DNA of 64,000 bases from Campylobacter sp. RM12651. GTDB taxonomy: Bacteria > Campylobacterota > Campylobacteria > Campylobacterales > Campylobacteraceae. Below the pieces are notes generated by a model, which saw only the letters and a program-made list of their open reading frames with translations, was not told where the DNA came from and did not search any database. The stretch spans positions 1,054,001-1,118,000 of the forward strand of contig NZ_CP059600.1 of assembly GCF_022369475.1 (NCBI RefSeq), read 5' to 3'. This document shows positions 46,887 to 56,240 of this stretch, piece after piece (positions within the stretch are counted from its first letter, which is position 1; each line of letters opens with the position of its first letter). The position numbers and the translations under genes are program-made.

Positions 46887-48442
46887 TTATCATAACCTCT
46901 GCTCGTTATGTAAATCCGGAACTAGAAACAGAATTTGGAAAAGTACCACCATCGTTTCTACCAGTAGGCGGAAAAAAATTATATGAATACCAATCTTCAT
47001 TATTTAAAAATATAAATGATAAAATTATACTAACTATACCAAAAAGTTACGAACTAAATAAATATGATAACCTAAAATTAAAAGAACTTAAAATAAATAT
47101 TCTAAGACTAGATGAAAACTTAACATTAGGGCAATCATTATCTCAGGCAATTTGTTTAAATTTAACTAATACAAATTTAAAAAAAGGTTTAAAAATTTTA
47201 CATGGTGATACATTTTTTAAAAATTTAAACTTTTTAGATAATAGCATAGGAGTATCAAGAAGCAATGATAATTATAATTGGACTTATCTACTTAAAGATA
47301 CAAAGCCTATATTCCATATAAAAAATAATCAAGAATTGAATACTAAAGATATACTCAATGGTTTTTTTGAAGTTCAAAACATAAATTATTTTTTAAAATG
47401 CCTAATTGAATGCGATTATGATTTTAAACAAACACTATTAAATTATTCAAAAAAATATAATTTTAATTTAAACACAAATCAAACTTGGCTTGATTGTGGT
47501 ATTGCGACAAATTATTTTAATACCAAAAAGACTATAACCACAGAAAGAGCATTTAATTCCTTAAAAATCATCAATGGTTATGTATGTAAAAGTTCTTCTA
47601 TGGATAATAGGATAAAAGCAGAACAAAATTGGTTTGGCTCTTTACCAAAGGAATTATCTTTATATATACCTCATTTTTATTTAGAAAATAACAAATACTA
47701 TACAGAATATCTTTATTTAAATACATTATCAGAGCTTTATGTTTTTGGAAAAATCAATAAAATTACCTGGGAAAGAATATTTTTAAGTTTAAAAAATTTT
47801 CTAACTATATTACATAGTCATAAAACAAAAGAAGCAGTTAGCTATGATTATAAATTCAAAACACAACAAAGATTAAAAGAATTCTCTAAAGAAGCTAACT
47901 TTAACATTGATAAAAACATTATTTTTAATCAAAAAATTAATACTAGTATAAATGAAATTATAAAGGACATTGATAGTAATCTTATAGAGCAAAAACAAAA
48001 TAGTTTTATTCACGGAGACTTTTGTTTTAGCAATATTTTATATGATTTTAAATCTGCTTCTATAAAAACAATTGATCCTAGAGGAATGGATTTCAAAAAC
48101 AACATAACACCTTACGGAAATAGTTCGTATGATTATGCTAAGTTATTTCATTCAATTATTGGACTATATGATTTTATAATTGCAAAACACTATAAATTAA
48201 AATTTAAAAACACAAATGACAATTACATAATAGATTTTAGTTTATATAAAAATAAAAGTATTGATGAAATACAAAGTAAATTTTTAGAAATTTTTCAAAA
48301 TACTTTTAATATAAAAGAGATTTATATTATAACAATTCATCTTTTTTTATCAATGCTTCCGCTTCACAGCGATGATTTAAAAAAACAATATGCCTTACTT
48401 GCAAACGCAATAAGATTATATATAGAATTTAAGGAATTATAA
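46883..48442 (+). CDS. Nucleotidyltransferase-like / choline-kinase-like fusion
   Basis: A 519-residue protein. Residues 1-215 look like a nucleotidyltransferase fold: ITSARYVNPELETEFGKVPP, FLPVGGKKLYEYQ, then KILHGDTFFKN at the metal-binding site and the later TWLDCGIATNYF. The classical GxGxR loop is missing, so it may bind but not turn over. Residues about 250-500 are an aminoglycoside/choline-kinase-type fold with the catalytic HGDFCFSNILYD near 373 and TIDPRG near 393. ATG overlaps the HAD stop. It probably phosphorylates or nucleotide-activates a small capsule substituent. Start, order and domain calls are good; substrate unknown. Confidence 0.65.
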   Translation: MIIITSARYVNPELETEFGKVPPSFLPVGGKKLYEYQSSLFKNINDKIILTIPKSYELNKYDNLKLKELKINILRLDENLTLGQSLSQAICLNLTNTNLKKGLKILHGDTFFKNLNFLDNSIGVSRSNDNYNWTYLLKDTKPIFHIKNNQELNTKDILNGFFEVQNINYFLKCLIECDYDFKQTLLNYSKKYNFNLNTNQTWLDCGIATNYFNTKKTITTERAFNSLKIINGYVCKSSSMDNRIKAEQNWFGSLPKELSLYIPHFYLENNKYYTEYLYLNTLSELYVFGKINKITWERIFLSLKNFLTILHSHKTKEAVSYDYKFKTQQRLKEFSKEANFNIDKNIIFNQKINTSINEIIKDIDSNLIEQKQNSFIHGDFCFSNILYDFKSASIKTIDPRGMDFKNNITPYGNSSYDYAKLFHSIIGLYDFIIAKHYKLKFKNTNDNYIIDFSLYKNKSIDEIQSKFLEIFQNTFNIKEIYIITIHLFLSMLPLHSDDLKKQYALLANAIRLYIEFKEL

Positions 48443-49173
48443 TGACAATAATATTTCCAATGGCAGGACTTAGTAGTAGATTTTTTAAAGCAGGATATAA
48501 AATACCAAAATATATGCTTCTTATAAATAACAATACTTTATTTTATGAAGTAATAAGTGGCTTTAATAAGTATTTTAATGGCTGTAATTTTTTATTTATT
48601 TGTAAAAAAGATTATAGCACTAAAGATTTTATTATTAAAGAATGTAAAAAGTTAAATTTAAAAACTTATATGGTTATTGAACTAGATTTTGATACTTTAG
48701 GTCAAGCGCATACCGTATACTTAGGTTTAGAAAAGTCTAATATAAAAGATGATATTTTAATTTTTAATATAGATACAATTAGACCTAATTTTCAATTACC
48801 AAATGAAGAATTTTTAGCCAATTGTGATGGCTATTTAGAAGTTTTTGAAGCAGATGGAGATAATTGGTCGTTTATTCTACCTGGCACTGATAACTTAGTC
48901 TTAAAGACAACAGAAAAAGAACGCATATCATCTTTATGTAGTAGTGGGCTTTATTATTTTAAAAACTCAAACGATTTTATAACAATTTTTCAAACAATGT
49001 TAGTAAATAATGAAACTTCAAAAAATGAATATTATATAGCACCTATGTATAACTATCTTATAAAAGATAAAAAAGTAATTAAATACTACCAGATAAAACA
49101 AAACGAAATTATCCCCTGTGGAACACCTAATGAATATGAAATGATAATAAAAGAAATTGAAAGCTATAAATAA
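48442..49173 (+). CDS. Capsule nucleotidyltransferase
   Basis: A 243-residue protein with the NTP-transferase signature MAGLSSRFFKAGYKIPKYML at residues 6-25, the metal site ILIFNIDTIRP near 105, and the C-terminal GTPNEYEMI. Enzymes of this type join a phosphorylated sugar or alcohol to CTP or UTP. It overlaps the preceding fusion by one base (TAATG) with SD AAGGA and is the last gene of the rightward run from wecB. I cannot decide between a sugar and a non-sugar substrate. Confidence 0.75.
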   Translation: MTIIFPMAGLSSRFFKAGYKIPKYMLLINNNTLFYEVISGFNKYFNGCNFLFICKKDYSTKDFIIKECKKLNLKTYMVIELDFDTLGQAHTVYLGLEKSNIKDDILIFNIDTIRPNFQLPNEEFLANCDGYLEVFEADGDNWSFILPGTDNLVLKTTEKERISSLCSSGLYYFKNSNDFITIFQTMLVNNETSKNEYYIAPMYNYLIKDKKVIKYYQIKQNEIIPCGTPNEYEMIIKEIESYK

Positions 49174-49197
49174 TTTTTTAATATTCAACAAAACTAA

Positions 49198-51717
49198 TTA
49201 AAAATTAATTTTTAAATTCTCTTTTAGTATTTTAATAACTTCTGAAATATTTGCACAAATATCACCGAAACCATGCTTATGATAATCAAAATAACCTTTA
49301 TCATAAATATGGCTATAATATTCTTCTTCGCTAAATTGAAAATATATAATTTTCTTTTTAAGTAATGCAAAATCAAAAGCTATTGATGAATAATCCGTTA
49401 TTAAAATACTAGCTTTGCATAAATATTCTTGAATATCAATATCTTGCATATTTACAACTTCTACAAAAGAAGATAATTTAAAATCATCTAAATATTCAAG
49501 CATTGCAAAATGTGGCATAAAAACTACTTTATATCCATTATTTTTACACAATTCTTCCAATTCTTTACCGGTTAAAAGTTCTTTATAATTTTGATAATAT
49601 AAACTAGTATAAAATTTATCATTTTTCTTTCTTTTATATGTTTGTTTATCAATTTTATCTGCCAAATACTCTCTCCAAGTAGGAAAAATCAAAATCATCT
49701 TTTCTTGTTTAATCGCCCTACTTTTTTCTATAAGTTTTTCAAACCTAGGCATGCCAGTAAGCACAACTTCTTTTGAACTTAGCTTATAATCAGAATAATC
49801 ACTAACAATAGAATTATATTCATCAGTTGTGCTTGTAATTATTAGCGAAATATCTTTAAAATTAAGCCAGTTTGATATATTATCCTTAGTTACTCCATGT
49901 TGTAAAAATATATAATCTTTATTAAATAAAGTATATTTACCAATACCTTTTAATAAATAATTATCAGTATGTGAACTTATAATCTTTCTAGCTTTAAACA
50001 ATTGTATTTTAAACCAAATTCCAGAACTAGATACTACATTAAAATTCTTGTTTTTTAATCTTATATAATCAGATGAGTTCTTGTCTATGACAAAGGCAAT
50101 TTTTTGTTCTGGATGATTTTTTTGAATATATTCATAAAGATACTCTGCATTATCATTTGCTTTATACTTCCTATCAGCAAATAACCATAATTCATGTTTT
50201 TTATATCCTAAATGATGTCGTATTTCTTGATATATCGCTTCATTTATTTGAATATTTTTACTAAAGCTTTTATTGTTTATATATTCCATAAATTCAAAAT
50301 TATCTGATTTTATCGTTGTATCATACTGAATACCCAATTGTAAAAAATACTTGATTTTATAATAACTTTTATCTTTATTAACCAATGTTTGATTATTTAA
50401 CACTACTTCTATATTTTTTATATACCCTACTTCTTTAAGATATATAATTTTCTTATAAATAACAAATTCATCTAATAAATTAATTTGTTGAATTTTAATC
50501 AAATCTATATTAAATTTTTTATTGTTTATAAAAATTTCTAGTTTATCTTCTTTTGTAACAGAATAATAACTTATTCTTAAATATTTTTTTGTGTATTTTT
50601 CTAAAACACAAGCATTTGTATATTCTAAATAATTTTTATATTTTTTTAAAACTCCTAATAATAAATAATTATTTCTTAATAAAAAAGAATTCTTAATCAC
50701 ATCAACATCTAAATACTTAAATATATCTATTAGTATATTTTCAAGACATTTTTTTTCCTCAATAGCTAAACTAATAACTTTTAAATAATTTTCAATTAGC
50801 TCCTTTATCATCCAATAAACATCATAAATAATAGTCTGCTGTATAAAATTAGGGATATACCCTAACTCATTTTGTGTATATTCAAGTAAAGCTAAGTATC
50901 CACGAGATGAAACATCTAAAAAATATCTTTTATCTTTTAATTTTTTATCAAGCGTAGAATTACCATCAACTCTTTTTCTATAAAAATATCTAGCATTTTC
51001 AATAAATATTGCATCTTTTTCTAAATTATCCAATAAATACTCATTTATAAATTTAGCATCTTCAAAACAAGGTTTTAAATCTTCATCAAATTTAAATTCC
51101 TTTATTAATTCAATTTTTATAATTGCACTAGCAGCTGAAAGCTGTATATTTTTATCCAAATCCTTAATTTTAATTGATTTTTTATTTTTATATTTATAAT
51201 TTAGTGGGTGATTGTCTTTATAAAAATTATCTTTTTCATGGTAAAAAATAATATTTGAACTTACCATCGCTAAATTATTATTTTTTGATATTTCTATATC
51301 TATATTTTTAAAAAAGTCTTTATCTAAAAAATCATCAGGGTCTGTAAAAGTCACCCAAGGAGTTTTAACGTATTTTAGTCCAAGATTTCTAGCACTTGCT
51401 TGTCCGCCGTTTTCTTTATAAATATAAGTAATATTGTTTGGGTATAGTTTTTGATACCTTTTAATAATATTAACTGAATTATCACTAGAACCATCATCTA
51501 CCATTATTAATTGAATTGATTTTTCAAACCCTATACTTTGATTTATTATTGAAGTAAAAAAATCATCTAAATATTTTTCTACATTATAAACAGCTGAGAC
51601 TATTGTGTAGGTTGAATATGATTTATAAGGTAGTTTAAATATTTGTTTTTTAAATAATTTAATTTTAAAATCATAAAAAAATTCATTTAAATGTGTAATT
51701 TTATATTTGTATGTCAT
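49198..51717 (-). CDS. GT2 / TagF-like polyol-phosphate transferase fusion
   Basis: An 839-residue protein. Residues about 35-260 are a GT2 domain (YTIVSAVYNVEKYLDDFF, VDDGSSDNSVNII, NGGQASARNLGL, TFTDPDDFLDKDF). Residues about 480-835 match the CDP-glycerol glycerophosphotransferase family: FADRKYKANDNAEYL, KIISSHTDNYLL, FLQHGVTKDNIS, FPTWREYLAD, VVFMPHFAML and ILITDYSSIAFDFALL. Family members transfer glycerol- or ribitol-phosphate in teichoic-acid-like polymers. Some C. jejuni capsules (HS:1) have such a backbone. It is the only minus-strand gene in the right half of the locus, between convergent and divergent neighbours. Confidence 0.82.
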   Translation of the reverse strand: MTYKYKITHLNEFFYDFKIKLFKKQIFKLPYKSYSTYTIVSAVYNVEKYLDDFFTSIINQSIGFEKSIQLIMVDDGSSDNSVNIIKRYQKLYPNNITYIYKENGGQASARNLGLKYVKTPWVTFTDPDDFLDKDFFKNIDIEISKNNNLAMVSSNIIFYHEKDNFYKDNHPLNYKYKNKKSIKIKDLDKNIQLSAASAIIKIELIKEFKFDEDLKPCFEDAKFINEYLLDNLEKDAIFIENARYFYRKRVDGNSTLDKKLKDKRYFLDVSSRGYLALLEYTQNELGYIPNFIQQTIIYDVYWMIKELIENYLKVISLAIEEKKCLENILIDIFKYLDVDVIKNSFLLRNNYLLLGVLKKYKNYLEYTNACVLEKYTKKYLRISYYSVTKEDKLEIFINNKKFNIDLIKIQQINLLDEFVIYKKIIYLKEVGYIKNIEVVLNNQTLVNKDKSYYKIKYFLQLGIQYDTTIKSDNFEFMEYINNKSFSKNIQINEAIYQEIRHHLGYKKHELWLFADRKYKANDNAEYLYEYIQKNHPEQKIAFVIDKNSSDYIRLKNKNFNVVSSSGIWFKIQLFKARKIISSHTDNYLLKGIGKYTLFNKDYIFLQHGVTKDNISNWLNFKDISLIITSTTDEYNSIVSDYSDYKLSSKEVVLTGMPRFEKLIEKSRAIKQEKMILIFPTWREYLADKIDKQTYKRKKNDKFYTSLYYQNYKELLTGKELEELCKNNGYKVVFMPHFAMLEYLDDFKLSSFVEVVNMQDIDIQEYLCKASILITDYSSIAFDFALLKKKIIYFQFSEEEYYSHIYDKGYFDYHKHGFGDICANISEVIKILKENLKINF

Positions 51718-51754
51718 AATAACCTTTAAAAATTTTTAATATTTTAGGATAAAA

Positions 51755-52783
51755 ATGCAAATCAGTATAATTTCAACTGTGTGTTATAAAAATAAAAAAC
51801 ATTTCATATATAAAAGAGCATTAGAGTTAATTGAATATTTTAAAAATACAAACTATGAATTTATAATATCTGATGCTAGTAAAAATAAAATATTAAAATC
51901 TAACTACCCAAATATAAAAATTATACACACTAAATATCAAAATCCATTTTCTCCAGGAATCGCTAGAAACCAAGCAATAATACATTCTAGTAAAAAATAT
52001 ATATTATTTTACGATATTGATTTATTAAATGATGATAATTTTTTTATTAAATTATCAAATAAAGTAAATCAAGAATTAGAAACTAATATAAAAAAATTTA
52101 TTTTAATTCCATTTGTATATCTAACCAAAACAGGAACACAAGAATTTGAAACAAACAAAAATTTATCTATATTAAAAAATAGCTATTTAGAAGGTTCTAG
52201 AAAACTTATAGAAAATATAGGTCTTAATGGGGTTATTATGATTATTAACAAGGAGTATTTAAAAAATATAGGCTTATTTGATATAAATTTTCAAGGCCAT
52301 GGTGGCGAAGACCTAGAATTAGTTCATAGATTAATTGCAAACAACCCTATCGCAAAAAAACCAAATGATTATTATATTAATGAAACTTCAAATATAGTTG
52401 CAAACCTAAAAGGTTTTAGAAAGTATATGGCGTACTATACACTTCCATTATTTTTTGAAGATTTAATATTAATTCATAGATGGCATGATAGACCATTATT
52501 TAATAAATTTTATTTCAAAAAATCAACTAACCAAGACTTACTTATAAAAAAAATGAAAGAGTATGATTATAAAAATAATAATGTTTGGAAAGATGAAAGA
52601 GAATTACCAGAATTTATAACCTATTTAAAACAATTATGTAAAAAATATAACATTGAAAATAGCATAGGTTTATATTCTTATGATAAAAAATATAATAAAT
52701 ATAGCTTAAAATCTAAATTAAGAAAATTAATTACTAGACCAAAAGATTTTTTTAAAGATATTAAATTAAGGAAAACAAAATGA
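51755..52783 (+). CDS. Glycosyltransferase of the galactosyltransferase/chondroitin-synthase type
   Basis: A 342-residue GT-A enzyme. It opens with ISIISTVCYKNKKHF, has FSPGIARNQAI near 69, the metal motif FYDIDLLNDDN near 88, and the C-terminal half signature FQGHGGEDLELVHRL near 183, which is the part shared with beta-1,4-galactosyltransferases and the bacterial chondroitin/heparosan polymerases. ATG after AGGA. It is followed by the mutase gene with a 4-bp overlap. Sugar specificity unknown; UDP-GalNAc- or UDP-GlcA-type donors are usual. Confidence 0.75.
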   Translation: MQISIISTVCYKNKKHFIYKRALELIEYFKNTNYEFIISDASKNKILKSNYPNIKIIHTKYQNPFSPGIARNQAIIHSSKKYILFYDIDLLNDDNFFIKLSNKVNQELETNIKKFILIPFVYLTKTGTQEFETNKNLSILKNSYLEGSRKLIENIGLNGVIMIINKEYLKNIGLFDINFQGHGGEDLELVHRLIANNPIAKKPNDYYINETSNIVANLKGFRKYMAYYTLPLFFEDLILIHRWHDRPLFNKFYFKKSTNQDLLIKKMKEYDYKNNNVWKDERELPEFITYLKQLCKKYNIENSIGLYSYDKKYNKYSLKSKLRKLITRPKDFFKDIKLRKTK

Positions 52784-54186
52784 AGCACATATTTAGAGAA
52801 TACGATATTAGGGGGATATTTGGCACTGAGATTAGTCCTAGTTTTACTAAGGCTTTAGGTTTTATTTTAGGTAAAATTATGCTAAATAAAAATGCAAAAA
52901 GTGTAAGCGTAGGCTATGATGCAAGACTTAGTAATAAAGTCTTAAATAATGCTTTAATTTATGGGCTAAATCGTGCAGGAATTAAGGTTTATTCACTTGG
53001 ACTTGTTCCTACTCCACTTGGGTATTTTAGCAATTACGCTTATGAAATTGATGCAAATATTATGATAACAGCATCACATAACCCTAAAGAATACAATGGC
53101 TTTAAAATCACTATAAATAAAGAAAGTTTTTTTGCAAAAGAGCTTAGTGATATTTATACTGAAGTTGCAAATCACATAAAAGATTTTGATAATAAGATTG
53201 AAAATGTCGAATATGAAGAATTAGATATTAAAACAAAATATATTGAGTTTTTGCAAAAAGAATTCGCTCATCTTAAAAACGCCAATATAAATCTAGCAAT
53301 TGATACGGCTAGTGGTGCAGCTTGTGAAGTTGTAGCAAACATTTTAGATATTTTAAATATTAAATACGCTCACTATTTTAGTGAATTTGATGGCGAGTTT
53401 AAATCTCACGAGCCAGACCCAACAGAAGAAGAAAATCTATTTGCTATTAAAAATGAGCTTAATTTTAGCAATTTTTCTCATCATTGCCCTACTCCACTTT
53501 ATAAAAATAACTATGTTAAAAATACTGCAACACTTGGCTTTGGTTTTGATGGAGATGCTGATAGAATTGTATGTGTTTTAAAAGATAAAATCATTAAAGG
53601 TGATGAGCTTTGCTATCTATTTGCAAATAATATTAAAAATCCTAAAATCCTTTGTGAAGTTAAATGCTCAAAAGTGATTTTTGATAAAATTAACGAGCTA
53701 GGAACTTGCTCAATGTGTAAAACAGGTCATTCAAATATCAAAAAAGCCATAAAAGAATTAAATGTGGATTTAGCAGCAGAACTTAGCGGACATGTATTTT
53801 TTAATGACAAATATTATGGATACGATGATGCGATTTATTCTATGCTAAGAATTATTGAGCTATATTTAAAAAATAATAATTTTATTGATATTTTAAACAA
53901 CTTACCTAAAGCATATTCAAGTAATGAAATAAAAATAAAAGTAAATGAAAGTGATAAATTTAATATAATAAATACTTATAAAGAAAAAATAAAATCTCTT
54001 AATCTAAATGCTAAGCTAATTGAAATTGATGGAGTGAGATTAGAATTTGAAAATGGATTTTCACTACTTCGCGCAAGTAATACTAGTCCTTATTTAGTAG
54101 CTAGATTTGAAAGTATTAGTGAAGATAAATTAAAAGAAATCAATGATTTTACCTTTAAACTTTTAAATGAAATAATTAAAAATTAA
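52780..54186 (+). CDS. manB: Phosphomannomutase / phosphoglucomutase
   Basis: A 468-residue alpha-D-phosphohexomutase. The active-site serine is in TASHNPKEYNGFK near residue 98, the metal loop is GFDGDADRIVC near 250, and the sugar-binding GHSNIKKAIKE and AELSGHVFF follow. The C-terminal phosphate loop is RASNTSPYLVARF. It interconverts 1- and 6-phosphates of mannose or glucose for nucleotide-sugar synthesis, so it supplies Ugd's UDP-Glc or a GDP-Man route. It overlaps the preceding gene by ATGA. Confidence 0.85.
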   Translation: MKHIFREYDIRGIFGTEISPSFTKALGFILGKIMLNKNAKSVSVGYDARLSNKVLNNALIYGLNRAGIKVYSLGLVPTPLGYFSNYAYEIDANIMITASHNPKEYNGFKITINKESFFAKELSDIYTEVANHIKDFDNKIENVEYEELDIKTKYIEFLQKEFAHLKNANINLAIDTASGAACEVVANILDILNIKYAHYFSEFDGEFKSHEPDPTEEENLFAIKNELNFSNFSHHCPTPLYKNNYVKNTATLGFGFDGDADRIVCVLKDKIIKGDELCYLFANNIKNPKILCEVKCSKVIFDKINELGTCSMCKTGHSNIKKAIKELNVDLAAELSGHVFFNDKYYGYDDAIYSMLRIIELYLKNNNFIDILNNLPKAYSSNEIKIKVNESDKFNIINTYKEKIKSLNLNAKLIEIDGVRLEFENGFSLLRASNTSPYLVARFESISEDKLKEINDFTFKLLNEIIKN

Positions 54187-54231
54187 TTAGTTAATAAGTT
54201 TAGGTTAATATAACTAAAAAATTTAAAAATA

Positions 54232-54240
54232 CCCCCCCCC
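54232..54240 (-). repeat. C9 tract upstream of kpsS
   Basis: Nine C on the plus strand (G9 followed by TATT on the minus strand), in the 92-bp gap between the mutase and kpsS. No reading frame crosses it intact, so it acts, if at all, on transcription or mRNA structure. Confidence 0.8.
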
Positions 54241-54267
54241 ACGCTCAATATTACTAAATTGTGGGGG
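54236..54267 (+). promoter_or_regulatory. Hairpin made with the C-tract in the kpsS leader
   Basis: CCCCCAC from the end of the C9 tract pairs with GTGGGGG at 54261-54267 (7 bp, 18-nt loop). Without four extra C the stem could be extended by TA on both sides. It lies 11 bp before the GTG of kpsS. There is no U-run after it, so a true terminator is unlikely; a leader structure is. Confidence 0.5.
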
Positions 54268-54278
54268 TAGTATTCTAA

Positions 54279-55478
54279 GTGAAAGAAAGTATGAATATAA
54301 ATAGTTTAATAAGTAAATTTAATAATGAAAATATTTTATTTTTACAAGGACCTTTAGGGCCTTTTTTTAAGCGTTTTAGCAAATACCTTAATAAAAACAA
54401 TAAAATATATAAAATTAATTTTACGGCGGGTGATTTTATATTTTATCCATCAAAATATAATTACAAAGGAAGTTTAAACAATCTTAAATCATACTTAGAT
54501 AATTTTTATAAACTCAATAAAATCACTTGCATTATATTATTCGGCGATACTAGGCCAATTCATGAAATAGCAATTAATTTAGCTAAAAAACTAAATATAA
54601 AAATATATGTATTTGAAGAAGGATATTTAAGGCCAAATTATATTACTTGCGAAATGACTGGCGTTAATGCAAACTCACTTATGAGTAAAAATAAAAATGA
54701 TTATAAAAAACTAAATACTTATAAAGAAAACTCAAAACTATTTAAGTCTAGTTTTAAAATAATGGCTTTTTATGCTTTAATGTATTATACATTTAGCATT
54801 ATATTTCAAGTATTTTATAATAACAAAAACTATCATAGACCACTAAATATAATGGAGCTTTTTAGATGGTTTAGACATTTTTATAGAAAAGCTAAATATT
54901 CAATTTTAGAAAAAAATGTAGATAATTTAGCTAAAAAATATTCCAAAAAATACTTTTTAGCAGTTCTTCAAGTGCATAACGATAGTCAAATAAAAAAGCA
55001 TTTTAAAGACAAAGGTATGAAAAAATTCATAGTTAAAACCATAAAATCATTTGCTAAAAATAGAGCGAATAATAATGTTTTGATATTTAAACACCACCCA
55101 TTAGATATTGCATATACTGATTATTCAAATATTATAAATGAACTTACCAAAAGACTTGGTATAAATGATAAGGTGTTTTATATTCATCGTGGAAATATCC
55201 CAAATCTTTTAAAAAATGCTAAAGGCTGTATATGTATAAATAGCACGGTGGGAATGCAAGCACTTTATCATAATTGCCCTACTATAGTATTGGGTAATGC
55301 AATTTATAATATAGATGGTTTAGTCTATAAAAATGACCTTGATAGCTTTTGGCAAAATGCTCATAATTTCGTAAGCGATTATGATTTATACTTGAAATTC
55401 CAAGGGTATTTATTAAAAAACAATCAATATAATGCAAATTTTTACTTAAATTTCAAAGAATTTGAAATAGGAAATTAA
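54279..55478 (+). CDS. kpsS: KpsS, capsule Kdo transferase / linker initiation
   Basis: A 399-residue protein with NILFLQGPLGPFFKRFSKYL near the N-terminus, VFEEGYLRPNYITCE near residue 110, FKHHPLDIAYTDY near 268 and NSTVGMQALYHNCPTIVLG near 325. KpsS adds the first Kdo to lyso-phosphatidylglycerol, and KpsC extends it. Two starts are possible: GTG 54279, or ATG 54291 after GAAAGAAAG; the second gives a normal N-terminus. It is 91 bp past the mutase and directly abuts kpsM. Confidence 0.93.
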   Translation: MKESMNINSLISKFNNENILFLQGPLGPFFKRFSKYLNKNNKIYKINFTAGDFIFYPSKYNYKGSLNNLKSYLDNFYKLNKITCIILFGDTRPIHEIAINLAKKLNIKIYVFEEGYLRPNYITCEMTGVNANSLMSKNKNDYKKLNTYKENSKLFKSSFKIMAFYALMYYTFSIIFQVFYNNKNYHRPLNIMELFRWFRHFYRKAKYSILEKNVDNLAKKYSKKYFLAVLQVHNDSQIKKHFKDKGMKKFIVKTIKSFAKNRANNNVLIFKHHPLDIAYTDYSNIINELTKRLGINDKVFYIHRGNIPNLLKNAKGCICINSTVGMQALYHNCPTIVLGNAIYNIDGLVYKNDLDSFWQNAHNFVSDYDLYLKFQGYLLKNNQYNANFYLNFKEFEIGN

Positions 55479-56240
55479 ATGTGGCATATAATAAACGCGC
55501 TTATTTTAAGAGAGCTTAAAACTAGATTTGGTAAAAACCCAACTTTAGGTTATGTATGGGTTATACTTGAACCTATGATGCATGTTTTGTTTATGCTAGT
55601 AATTTTTACTTTAATTAGAAATAGATTATTACCACAAGTTCCTTTTAGCTTATTTTTAATAACAGGTATGGTTCCGTTTTTTATGTTTAGAAATATTGTT
55701 AATTTTATAATGAATGGAATTGAAGCTAATAAAAGTTTATTTACTTATAAACCCGTTCGCCCTATTCATGTATTTTTAGCTAGAGCCTTACTAGAAGGTA
55801 TTTTATATTTTGTTATTTTTTGTATTTTAATGATTACAACGGGATTTTTTATAAACTATAATATTATCCCATTTAATATTGTTTATAGTCTTTTAATGTT
55901 TATTTGGCTAGTTATTATTGCATTTGCTTTAGGACTTTTACTAGCTGTTGTTTTTTATGGTAGAGATGTTATAAAAAATATTATAGGCTATGCACTTACT
56001 ATGATGTATTTTGGTTCTGCTATTATGTTTCCTTTATGGATAGTCCCAAACCAAATGATAGATATTCTAGCTTATAACCCAATCTTGCATATAATTGAAC
56101 TTTTTAAAGAAAATTATTTTGAAACCTACCCTATAGTAACTCAAATTAATATTGAATATCCTTTAATTTGCACTTTAGTTTTATTATTTTTTAGTCTTGG
56201 CTTATATTATAAAAAAAGAGTGGAGCTTGGCACTGCATGA
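55479..56240 (+). CDS. kpsM: Capsule ABC transporter permease KpsM
   Basis: A 253-residue inner-membrane protein of the ABC-2 type with six transmembrane segments. It starts MWHIINALILRELKTRFGKN, the amphipathic N-terminal segment of KpsM, followed by LGYVWVILEPMMHVL. With KpsT it exports the lipid-linked capsule. It begins at the base following the kpsS stop and overlaps kpsT by ATGA. Confidence 0.95.
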   Translation: MWHIINALILRELKTRFGKNPTLGYVWVILEPMMHVLFMLVIFTLIRNRLLPQVPFSLFLITGMVPFFMFRNIVNFIMNGIEANKSLFTYKPVRPIHVFLARALLEGILYFVIFCILMITTGFFINYNIIPFNIVYSLLMFIWLVIIAFALGLLLAVVFYGRDVIKNIIGYALTMMYFGSAIMFPLWIVPNQMIDILAYNPILHIIELFKENYFETYPIVTQINIEYPLICTLVLLFFSLGLYYKKRVELGTA

